Assembly: GCF_000173915.1 (NCBI RefSeq)
Contig: NZ_ACDZ02000004.1
Location: forward strand, 1 to 64,000
From: Gemella haemolysans ATCC 10379
GTDB taxonomy: Bacteria; Bacillota; Bacilli; Staphylococcales; Gemellaceae
Length of the DNA: 64,000 bases
Direction: 5' to 3'
In this document: piece by piece, positions 57,125 to 64,000 of the stretch
Layout: each line of letters starts with the position of its first letter
How positions within the stretch are numbered: the first letter of the stretch is position 1
The notes under the pieces: generated by a model
Databases searched by the model: none
Seen by the model: only the letters and a program-made list of their open reading frames with translations
What the model was told of the DNA's origin: nothing
Position numbers and translations under genes: made by a program

Positions 57125-60061
57125 ATGAAAAAAATATCAAAGGTAGCTACTGCCAGTGTACTATTATTTACATTAGCAAATCCACTAGCTGTATTCGCTG
57201 AGAATAGAGTAGGTAATGTTTCAGAAGCAAGTAGTAATAAAACAACACAAGATCTTACAATTAGTTCAGAAGAAATCAATGGAGATATAGTATTTCATGT
57301 AACTGCAGTTAGAGATACTTATGAAGCAATTCTATATGCCAAAATTAACGGGAAAAATTATACTTATAATCTAGGTAATCTAAAAAAAGGTCAAGTATCA
57401 AAAATAGTTCAACCTGGTGCAAGTATAAATAACAACAGTGCTTCTATTACAAAAGAAAGTAAAAAAGAAAAATCACTACCTAATACAAGTGTAGTAAGAG
57501 AATTAGTAGAAAAATCGATCTCGTATAGTAATGAATTAAATGGGAATGAAATTGAAGCAAAAGTTGTCTATAAAGTATATGAGCTAGTAGAAAAAAATCC
57601 AACTTTAAATGAAGGAACAAAATATGTTCCAGAAAGTAAAGTTAAAGAAGGTGCTATTGTAAAACCAGAAGTACTAGTAAAACCAGAATATAAAGAAGTT
57701 TTAGGTGGAGCAATAGTTGAACCTGCTGTACAACCGGAATTACCAAAAGCAGAAGAGCCAGCGACACCAGCGCCAAAAGCAGAGGAGATAGGGGTACCAG
57801 CGCCGAAAGCAGAGGAACCATCAGCGCCAGCACCAAAAGCAGAGCAACCATCAGCACCAGCACCGAAAGCGGAAGAGCCAGCGGCACCAGCACCAAAAGC
57901 GGAAGAACCAGCGGCACCAGCACCAAAAGCGGAAGAACCAGCAGCGTCAGCACCAAAAGCGGAAGGACCAGCAGCACCAGCGCCAAAAGCAGAGGAACCA
58001 GCGGCACCAGCACCGAAAGCGGAAGAACCAGCAGCGTCAGCGCCAAAAGTGGAAGAACCAGCTGCTCCAGCGCCAAAAGTAGAAGAGCCAGCAACTCCAG
58101 CACCGAAAGCAGAAGAGCCAGCGACTCCAGCACCAAAAGCGGAAGAACCAGCAGCGCCAGCACCAAAAGCAGAAGAGCCAGCGACACCAGCGCCAAAAGC
58201 AGAGGAGATAGGGGTACCAGCGCCGAAAGCAGAAGAACCAGCAGCGCCAGCACCAAAAGCGGAAGAACCAGCAGCGCCAGCGCCAAAAGTAGAAGAGCCA
58301 GCAACTCCAGCACCGAAAGCAGAAGAGCCAGCGGCACCAGCACCGAAAGCAGAAGAGCCAGCGACACCAGCACCGAAAGTGGAAGAACCAGCAGCGCCAT
58401 CACCAAAAGCAGAAGAACCAGCAGCGCCATCACCGAAAGCGGAAGAGCCAGCTGCTCCAGCGCTAAAAGTGGAAGAACCAGCAGCGCCAGCACCAAAAGC
58501 AGAGGAACCAGCAGCGCCATCACCGAAAGCGGAAGAGCCAGCTGCTCCAGCGCTAAAAGTGGAAGAACCAGCAGCGCCAGCACCAAAAGCAGAGGAACCA
58601 ACAGCTCCAAAAGAAGATACTCCATCTGAAGAAGTAACACCTAAAGATGAAAAACTTGAGGAAGCAAAAAAAGATGGAAAAGATGTTATTGAAAAAATTG
58701 CGGCTTCAAAACTTAGTGAAATTGAAAAAGTTAAAGATGAAGCAGAAAAAGCTAAATTAGAAGCTAAATTAAAAGAATTAAAAGAAGCAGGATTAGAAGC
58801 GATAAATAATGCTAAAGATCACGATGCAGCAGTAGATGCTGCGGATGAATATCAAACTAAGATTGATGAGATTAATGTTCCAGGTGAAGAATTACCAGCA
58901 CCAAATTATAACAAAGATAATTTAACAAATGGTCGTAATGAAGGTACTACTATTGACAATGGGAGTACAGCAATAGGTCATGGATCAGGAGAAGCTACAC
59001 CAACGCCGACACAACCTACTACTGAAAGATCAACTACATCAACAGCACCAACACAACCTGCTTCAACTTCAGAGGGAACTTCTAGTTTTAGAAATGCACC
59101 GGAAGTTCAAGTTAGAACTAAAAAGGTTGTAAAAAGAGATTTATCTAATAAAACTAAACAAATAAATATCTATTATAACTTAACAGCACTTAAAGATATA
59201 GCTGGAGCATTAGGAGAATCAGGTGGGGAGAATATGCTTACTTTCCCTGGAAATATATCTAAAGAAGATTTAAAACGAGCTATTGAAGAAAAAACAAAAG
59301 CACAAATAGAAAAATTGAAAAAACAAGGTTTTAAAGTTGTTTCAACTACTGACTTAGACCAAATCGTTGAAGGTGGAGATAGCTATGATTATGTTGTAGA
59401 ATTCACAAAAGAATCTAAATCTACATCAGCTAATAATACAGGTTTTAGAAAAGCACCGTTAGTTCAAAATAGAGCAAAAAGATCAGCAGAGCAAAAAGAA
59501 ACTGTAGATGTAAATGTTTATTTCAATTTAAAAACTTTACCAGGAATTGCTGGAGCATTAGATGTGGATGGAGATACTACTATAAAACTTCCTAAAGATG
59601 CAACTGTAGAACAAGTAAAAGCTGCTATACAAACAAAAATTGCTAAAGTAGAAAAACGTGGTTATAAAGTTAGTGATTTCTACTTTGGAGCGAAAACAGA
59701 ACGTGGTTATGACTATGTTGTAGAGTTCACAAAAGAAGCTAAGACTCAATCAGCAGGTAATTCAGGTTTTAGAAAAGCACCTGCAACACAAAGAAGGGCA
59801 AAAAGATCAGCAGAAGTACAAGAAACTGTAGATGTTAATATTTACTTTAACTTAAAAACTTTACCAGGAATAGCCGGAGCATTGGATGTAGATGGTGACA
59901 CTACTATAAAACTTCCAAAAAATGCAACTGTAGAACAAGTCAAAGCTGCTATACAAACAAAAATTGCTAAAGTAGAAAAACGAGGATATAAAGTTAGTGA
60001 TTTTTACTTTGGAGCAAAAACAGAACGTGGTTACGATTTTGTCGTAGAATTTAAAAAATAA
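57125..60061 (+). CDS. Secreted Pro/Ala/Glu/Lys decapeptide-repeat protein
   Basis: 978 residues. Signal peptide MKKISKVATASVLLF..., cleaved near AVFA|EN (25/26). An unrecognised N-terminal domain (about 35-205) is followed by 28 consecutive decapeptides of the type EEPAAPAPKA (210-489), a charged helical segment (about 500-585, DUF1542-like), a Thr/Ser/Pro linker, and three related C-terminal modules (about 675-768, 790-875, 898-978) with INIYYNL/VNVYFNLKTLPGIAGAL and YDYVVEFTKE. No LPXTG-type signal, membrane helix, LysM or SLH domain is present at the end, so the anchoring mode is unknown. Pro-rich repeats usually span the cell wall. AGGAGG precedes the ATG. Confidence 0.8.
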   Translation: MKKISKVATASVLLFTLANPLAVFAENRVGNVSEASSNKTTQDLTISSEEINGDIVFHVTAVRDTYEAILYAKINGKNYTYNLGNLKKGQVSKIVQPGASINNNSASITKESKKEKSLPNTSVVRELVEKSISYSNELNGNEIEAKVVYKVYELVEKNPTLNEGTKYVPESKVKEGAIVKPEVLVKPEYKEVLGGAIVEPAVQPELPKAEEPATPAPKAEEIGVPAPKAEEPSAPAPKAEQPSAPAPKAEEPAAPAPKAEEPAAPAPKAEEPAASAPKAEGPAAPAPKAEEPAAPAPKAEEPAASAPKVEEPAAPAPKVEEPATPAPKAEEPATPAPKAEEPAAPAPKAEEPATPAPKAEEIGVPAPKAEEPAAPAPKAEEPAAPAPKVEEPATPAPKAEEPAAPAPKAEEPATPAPKVEEPAAPSPKAEEPAAPSPKAEEPAAPALKVEEPAAPAPKAEEPAAPSPKAEEPAAPALKVEEPAAPAPKAEEPTAPKEDTPSEEVTPKDEKLEEAKKDGKDVIEKIAASKLSEIEKVKDEAEKAKLEAKLKELKEAGLEAINNAKDHDAAVDAADEYQTKIDEINVPGEELPAPNYNKDNLTNGRNEGTTIDNGSTAIGHGSGEATPTPTQPTTERSTTSTAPTQPASTSEGTSSFRNAPEVQVRTKKVVKRDLSNKTKQINIYYNLTALKDIAGALGESGGENMLTFPGNISKEDLKRAIEEKTKAQIEKLKKQGFKVVSTTDLDQIVEGGDSYDYVVEFTKESKSTSANNTGFRKAPLVQNRAKRSAEQKETVDVNVYFNLKTLPGIAGALDVDGDTTIKLPKDATVEQVKAAIQTKIAKVEKRGYKVSDFYFGAKTERGYDYVVEFTKEAKTQSAGNSGFRKAPATQRRAKRSAEVQETVDVNIYFNLKTLPGIAGALDVDGDTTIKLPKNATVEQVKAAIQTKIAKVEKRGYKVSDFYFGAKTERGYDFVVEFKK
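57752..58591 (+). repeat. 28 tandem 30-bp coding repeats
   Basis: Every unit encodes ten residues ending PKA, PKV or LKV. Units 1-2 (..TPAPKA-EEIGVPAPKA) recur as units 15-16, a 420-bp higher-order duplication, and a 90-bp block with APALKV recurs near the end. All in frame. Confidence 0.93.
59498..60058 (+). repeat. 324-bp C-terminal module repeats
   Basis: The segment starting at 59498 recurs at 59822 (offset 324 = 108 codons) with near-identical protein sequence (LKTLPGIAGALDVDGDTT in both). A diverged first module starts near 59150. Confidence 0.85.
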
Positions 60062-60076
60062 AAAATAACCTAAATA

Positions 60077-60127
60077 AAAACTGACCTCAAAGTTTAGATA
60101 ATTATCTAACCTGAGGTCAGCTTTTTT
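60077..60127 (+). terminator. Terminator after the repeat-protein gene
   Basis: CTGACCTCA and TGAGGTCAG arms with an inner GTTAGATAATTATCTAAC-like stem, then CTTTTTT. Confidence 0.9.
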
Positions 60128-60132
60128 ATATT

Positions 60133-62313
60133 TTATTCTTCTTCAGTCTCACGAGGGAAAATAATTGATTCACTAAAGTTTAAGTCGCGAAGAGCGGTGT
60201 AAGAATCTTCTAGAGAAATATAATTCAATTTTCTCATCGTTAATATTCTGTATTTTAAAAGTCGAACTGCTTCCATTTGAAGTTCTTTAAGTTCTTCTTC
60301 AAAATCGATATCTTCTAAAAATACTTCAAACAAGGTGAATGAGTAGTATCTATATATATCTTTAACGAATTCTGCAGTATTTTCATCTGAACACTTTTCA
60401 TCAATAACCTTATAAGCTATATCAAGAAGTGCGTCTCTTACTGTAGGCGAACAATCAATAATAGCTTGAATTTGACTAGAAGAAGCTTCGGCTCTTTGTT
60501 TAATTTCATCTAATTTATTGACGAAGTTTCCTTTTCTTCTTTTTGGAACTTTTTCTCTAAGTTTCTCATAGAATTCTGGAGTTAAATCTTTAGCAACCAA
60601 ATGACGAGTTAAACGACGTTTTAGATTGGATTCTTTTACATATATTCTTAAATTAAGTAATAAGTTTTTTGGCATCGAATATGTGAACAATAAAGATTTT
60701 CTAAGTTGCATAATTTTAGAAATTTCCAAGATTTGTTCAATGTTAGGATTGTCCTTAAGTATTTCAGGAAGAGCTTTGTCTTGTGCTTTCATTATTTTTT
60801 TGTGTAGTGATAATGGTTCGTTTGCATTTTTAAATCTTCCAGTTTGCATGTTTTTAAAGTATACTTTTAGTTCGTGTAAAATTTTTATTTCAAAAGCATA
60901 AGCAAGTTTTTCTTCGATAGATTTTTTAGAAATATCACGCTCTTTTAGTTCTTCAAGTGTTCCTTCTAGGGTTTTTTCACGAAGAGAATATTGAGTATAT
61001 TCTTTTTCTTCATCTTCTCCTTTAACAACAAGTGGAAGGGCGATTGTACCAATAACAATACTTAGTAACACAACATTACTCGCAATGAATAGGATGGTAT
61101 TTCTAAGTGGGAAGTTATCCCCAGTAGAAGTTACAACTGGAATCATAAGTGCTGTGGCAAGTGTTACTGTACCGTGAATACCGCATAAACTAGCAATTAA
61201 AGAGTAGCTAAATCTAGAATAGTCACCTTTGTCGAGTTTTCTATTTAATATTATTTTTGCTGTTTTTCTAGCAGTAGTAAAAAGATGAGGTTGGAATGAT
61301 ATGTAGTAAAAATATACGAAACCTAATCTAACAATCATTAAACCTAAAACGATTACTAAAGAGATAATAAAACCATAGACAATATCAATTTCTCTGTTGT
61401 TAAACATTGTATGATATATCTCTGGAAGTAAATATCCTAAAAATGTGAATACTAAACCATTTAGTACATAACTTGCTATTTGTTGAGTACTATCTATAGT
61501 TACTGCAGCATCACTACTTACAATAGTGAGTAATTGAAGTTTTCTCTGGTAGTTGTAAACTAGAGCTGTAATTACGACAGCAACGATACCAGAGACACCG
61601 ATATGCTCTGCTAGATAGAATACTATAACTGGTGTTATTAATTGAAAAATAACTAAAATATTAGATTCATCAGCAAACTTTGTTAAGAATGTAAACTTAA
61701 TATAAGAGAATGCTATACCAATGATAAGTCCAAAAATTGCTCCACCTCCTGCAACTACTAAAAATTTATAGCTAGCATTTGTAACAGAAAATGTATTAGT
61801 AAGAACAGCGGCTAGAGCTATATTAAATGACACAAGACCAGAAGCATCATTAAGAAGAGATTCCCCTTCTAATATAGCCATAAGGCCTTTAGGTAGTTTC
61901 ATTCCCTTAGTTATTGATTTAACAGCAACAGCATCTGTAGGTGATAAGATAGCGGCTAAAACAAAACATGCTGCCCATGGAATCATTGGAAGCAATAAAT
62001 GAATTATGCTACCAACAACAATTACCGTTACAAGAACTAAAAATATTGCCATATATATAATAGGTCGTTTGTATAGCCAGATATTCTTTAATGACGCGTT
62101 GAAACCGTCGGTAAATAGTAAGGGAGCGATAACTAACATCATAAACATTTCAGATTCAAACTCAAAATGAAGTGGGAGATTAGGGATAAATGTTACCGCA
62201 GCACCAAGTATTATTTGGAATAAAGCTGCAGGAATACGTGGAAAAAGATTATTTAAAAATGAACCAAGTATTACAATTATGACAAATATACCTAGGGTAG
62301 TTAGTATTTCCAT
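60133..62313 (-). CDS. CPA1-family Na+/H+ antiporter (NhaP type)
   Basis: 726 residues: about twelve membrane helices (1-420) followed by a long cytoplasmic region of about 290 residues. Ion-site motifs SPTDAVAV (about 124-131) and EGESLLNDASG (about 148-158) are intact. It exchanges Na+ (or K+) for H+ in pH and salt balance. The C-terminal helical region is a likely regulatory part. Minus strand and monocistronic; it converges on the repeat-protein gene. Confidence 0.92.
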   Translation of the reverse strand: MEILTTLGIFVIIVILGSFLNNLFPRIPAALFQIILGAAVTFIPNLPLHFEFESEMFMMLVIAPLLFTDGFNASLKNIWLYKRPIIYMAIFLVLVTVIVVGSIIHLLLPMIPWAACFVLAAILSPTDAVAVKSITKGMKLPKGLMAILEGESLLNDASGLVSFNIALAAVLTNTFSVTNASYKFLVVAGGGAIFGLIIGIAFSYIKFTFLTKFADESNILVIFQLITPVIVFYLAEHIGVSGIVAVVITALVYNYQRKLQLLTIVSSDAAVTIDSTQQIASYVLNGLVFTFLGYLLPEIYHTMFNNREIDIVYGFIISLVIVLGLMIVRLGFVYFYYISFQPHLFTTARKTAKIILNRKLDKGDYSRFSYSLIASLCGIHGTVTLATALMIPVVTSTGDNFPLRNTILFIASNVVLLSIVIGTIALPLVVKGEDEEKEYTQYSLREKTLEGTLEELKERDISKKSIEEKLAYAFEIKILHELKVYFKNMQTGRFKNANEPLSLHKKIMKAQDKALPEILKDNPNIEQILEISKIMQLRKSLLFTYSMPKNLLLNLRIYVKESNLKRRLTRHLVAKDLTPEFYEKLREKVPKRRKGNFVNKLDEIKQRAEASSSQIQAIIDCSPTVRDALLDIAYKVIDEKCSDENTAEFVKDIYRYYSFTLFEVFLEDIDFEEELKELQMEAVRLLKYRILTMRKLNYISLEDSYTALRDLNFSESIIFPRETEEE

Positions 62314-62482
62314 AAAAAACTCCTTTGTAATTATTTTATTATTATTTGTACTAATATATTTTACAATTATTTATCACTAAAATCAATAATTATACCATTT
62401 AAATGAAGACTATTTGGACTGATGATTTAAGAAAATTTAGAGTTTAAAAAAATTTGTAAATTATTACTTAGGTATAAAAATA

Positions 62483-62518
62483 TCGCTACACCTAAGTATT
62501 AATACCAAGATGTAGCGA
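62483..62518 (-). terminator. Terminator of the FecCDE-type operon
   Basis: CGCTACA ... TGTAGCG with partial inner pairing; the minus-strand continuation is TATTTTTA. Confidence 0.7.
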
Positions 62519-62552
62519 ATTATTCAAAATATTTATTTAGATATTTGAAAAA

Positions 62553-63317
62553 TTACCAACTAATTACTTTTCCATCTTCTATTTTAATGTCAGCATCATA
62601 AAGTTTGTTTAGAAGATCTTCATCAAAAAAGTTCTCAGCTTTATCATTTTTAATCACTTTTCCATCAAGAAGAGCAATAATATTATCACTATAAGCTAGA
62701 GCTTGATTAATATCATGCAATACCATGATAATAGTGATTCCTAATGATTTATTAAGCTCTCTTACAAGCTGCATTATAGATTTTTGATATTTTATATCAA
62801 GGAAAGTAGTAGGCTCGTCTAGTATAATAATATCAGTACTTTGTGCTAATGCCATTGCGATATAAACACGTTGAAGCTGTCCTCCCGATAACTCATCCAC
62901 ACGTTTATCTTTATAAGCCTGTAGATTAGTTTTTTCTAATGCAAATTCAATCTTTTCAACATCACTAGCAGTAGGCTTGTAAAAGAAAATGTTTTGGTAA
63001 GGAAGTCTAGCGAAACTAACCATATCATAAACGGTAATTTCTCGTGGAGTTTCATTCTTTTGATAAACAATTGCAAGAATACTCGCAAGTTCTTTTAATG
63101 AATATGAATTCAGTTCCTTACCTTCAATTTTTATACTTCCAGAATTATAGTTTAAGTTTTTTGCTAATATTTTTATAAGTGTACTTTTACCACAACCATT
63201 TTTACCAAGTAGGGTAGTAATCTTACCTTTTTCAATGCTTACATTTAGACCTTCAAAAAGTGCATTTTTATTATCATACTTAAACGTAAGGTTATTAATT
63301 TCTATTATATTTTCCAT
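62553..63317 (-). CDS. FecE-type ABC transporter ATP-binding protein
   Basis: 254 residues; ATPase of an iron-siderophore/haem/cobalamin importer. Walker A GKNGCGKST (about 38-46), signature LSGGQLQR, Walker B IIILDEPT and the switch His in MVLHDINQ. Family length is normal. The ATG overlaps the stop of the upstream permease by one base (TAATG), so they are coupled. The substrate cannot be read from the ATPase. Confidence 0.92.
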   Translation of the reverse strand: MENIIEINNLTFKYDNKNALFEGLNVSIEKGKITTLLGKNGCGKSTLIKILAKNLNYNSGSIKIEGKELNSYSLKELASILAIVYQKNETPREITVYDMVSFARLPYQNIFFYKPTASDVEKIEFALEKTNLQAYKDKRVDELSGGQLQRVYIAMALAQSTDIIILDEPTTFLDIKYQKSIMQLVRELNKSLGITIIMVLHDINQALAYSDNIIALLDGKVIKNDKAENFFDEDLLNKLYDADIKIEDGKVISW

Positions 63318-64000
63318 TAACTTACTCCTTTCTTAACTAAAATAATGAATGCAGGCCCACCTATAATCATCATTATTAAATCAGCAGGTATTTCTATTGG
63401 TGCAAAAATAACACGACCGATTGTATCGAATAACAGTAGAATAAATGCTCCAAGTAAAGCACTAAATGGAATTGTGTAAATATGATTTCGTCCAATTACA
63501 ATTTTAGCAATATGAGGTGTAATAAGAGCCAAGAATACCATAACACCAGCAACAGCCGTCGAAATAGAAGCAAGAGCCACCGCAACAAATGAAATCAATA
63601 AACGAATCATATTAATATTTATACCAAGAGAACTAATAATATTATCATCTAAAGCAAATATATTGCACAGTTTAGCTAAGAAGAAACTAATAATTAGTAA
63701 TATTGGAATCCAACCTAATAATAATGAAACGTCATCCCAGTTCTTAGTTCCTAAACCAACAGTTTTAAATGCTGACGAAGTAGTAGAGTTAGCTTGGTTC
63801 AAATACTGCATAGAACTTAGTATTCCTGTGAAGAAATAACTTATTGCAATACCGATTAAAATAATTTTAACATTGTTTTTTGTTCTACCAGCTAAGTAAT
63901 AAATGATTAAGAAACCAAGAACACCACCGATGATAGAAAACACAGACTTAAACATTAAAAATTGTGGTAATAATCCTAATCCTAAGTATAAAAATAGGTT
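63317..64000 (-). CDS. FecCD-type permease (5' end beyond window)
   Basis: 228 codons are visible; the frame is open to the right edge, so the protein continues there. Helices and the BtuC/FecCD signature appear in order: GIAISYFFTGILSSM, LLGWIPILL, VAGVMVFLALITPHIAK (coupling-helix region) and the C-terminal EIPADLIMMIIGGPAFIILVKK. It pairs with the ATPase downstream. The binding protein and second permease, if any, would lie outside. Confidence 0.9.
   Translation of the reverse strand, partial: NLFLYLGLGLLPQFLMFKSVFSIIGGVLGFLIIYYLAGRTKNNVKIILIGIAISYFFTGILSSMQYLNQANSTTSSAFKTVGLGTKNWDDVSLLLGWIPILLIISFFLAKLCNIFALDDNIISSLGININMIRLLISFVAVALASISTAVAGVMVFLALITPHIAKIVIGRNHIYTIPFSALLGAFILLLFDTIGRVIFAPIEIPADLIMMIIGGPAFIILVKKGVS

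Noticed and set aside
57472-57490. LPNTS as a sortase signal in the repeat protein
   Set aside because: It is internal (about residue 117), followed by neither a membrane helix nor a basic tail.
57752-58591. Regular 30-bp repeats resembling a CRISPR array
   Set aside because: There are no unique spacers, units are contiguous, the period is exactly ten codons in frame, and no cas genes are near.
57654-58640. A 328-codon open frame on the minus strand, Leu/Val-rich
   Set aside because: It is the mirror of the 30-bp coding repeats, which leave all frames open. No binding site and no plausible protein family.

Overview
The window is AT-rich and carries a low-GC Gram-positive (Firmicutes) gene set: PolC-type replicase, RecU, class A PBP, T-box leaders, a YSIRK-type surface protein with SSURE repeats, a class B sortase and CstR. 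The mix of staphylococcal/bacillar gene order (trmR-trhP1-trhP2-udk-greA, recU-pbp1A) and streptococcal features (SSURE repeats, EpuA next to MurA, an EndA-like nuclease, an Aco/Pdh-type complex) suggests Gemella or a close relative. That assignment is inference. No tRNA, rRNA, CRISPR array, prophage or transposase was seen.

Layout. 1-3.0 kb: a 168-bp exact duplicate of the pbp1A/recU junction at the left edge, then pbp1A and recU (minus strand). 3.4-12.6 kb: proS, polC, murA-epuA-pta. 12.8-17.7 kb: a tRNA wobble-uridine operon (trmR, trhP1, trhP2) continuing into udk, greA and mtnN. 17.7-20.2 kb: membrane proteins and plsY. 20.6-21.9 kb: an accessory island with a secreted NlpC/P60 protein, a 39-residue highly cationic peptide and a Cys/His-rich metallothionein-like protein. 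22-29.4 kb: lactate permease divergent from a four-gene pyruvate dehydrogenase operon. 29.5-37.7 kb: a frameshifted GNAT gene, psiE, an EndA-like nuclease, trpS, lipoate ligase, a lipobox-bearing sortase B, MATE/MarR and pcp. 38-47 kb: ABC exporter, nrdG, YhgE/Pip, a glycosyltransferase pair and a YheA/YlbF-like protein, with intergenic repeats between them. 47-51.9 kb: methionine operon (metE, yitJ-type fusion) behind two tandem T-box leaders. 52-56.8 kb: SSURE surface protein with a Met/His-rich stalk, a two-component system, and a CstR-rhodanese module with a visible operator. 57-60 kb: a secreted protein with 28 decapeptide repeats. 60-64 kb: NhaP antiporter and part of a FecCDE-type importer that runs off the window.

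Connections. LplA can lipoylate the two near-identical lipoyl domains carried by the PDH E2 and E3 subunits. mtnN, metE and yitJ all serve S-adenosylmethionine/homocysteine metabolism. TrhP1/TrhP2 and TrmR should together make 5-methoxyuridine at tRNA position 34. CstR probably senses persulfides and controls the two rhodanese-like proteins. A dispersed two-hairpin intergenic repeat family (at least four long and two short copies) lies at gene 3' ends between 29 and 54 kb.

Most worth a second look: the cationic peptide and the promoter motif it shares with its NlpC/P60 neighbour; the intergenic repeat family; the metallothionein-like gene with Zur-like half sites; the GNAT gene broken at a perfect A AAA AAA slippery heptamer; loss of PHP metal ligands in PolC; and the left-edge duplication.
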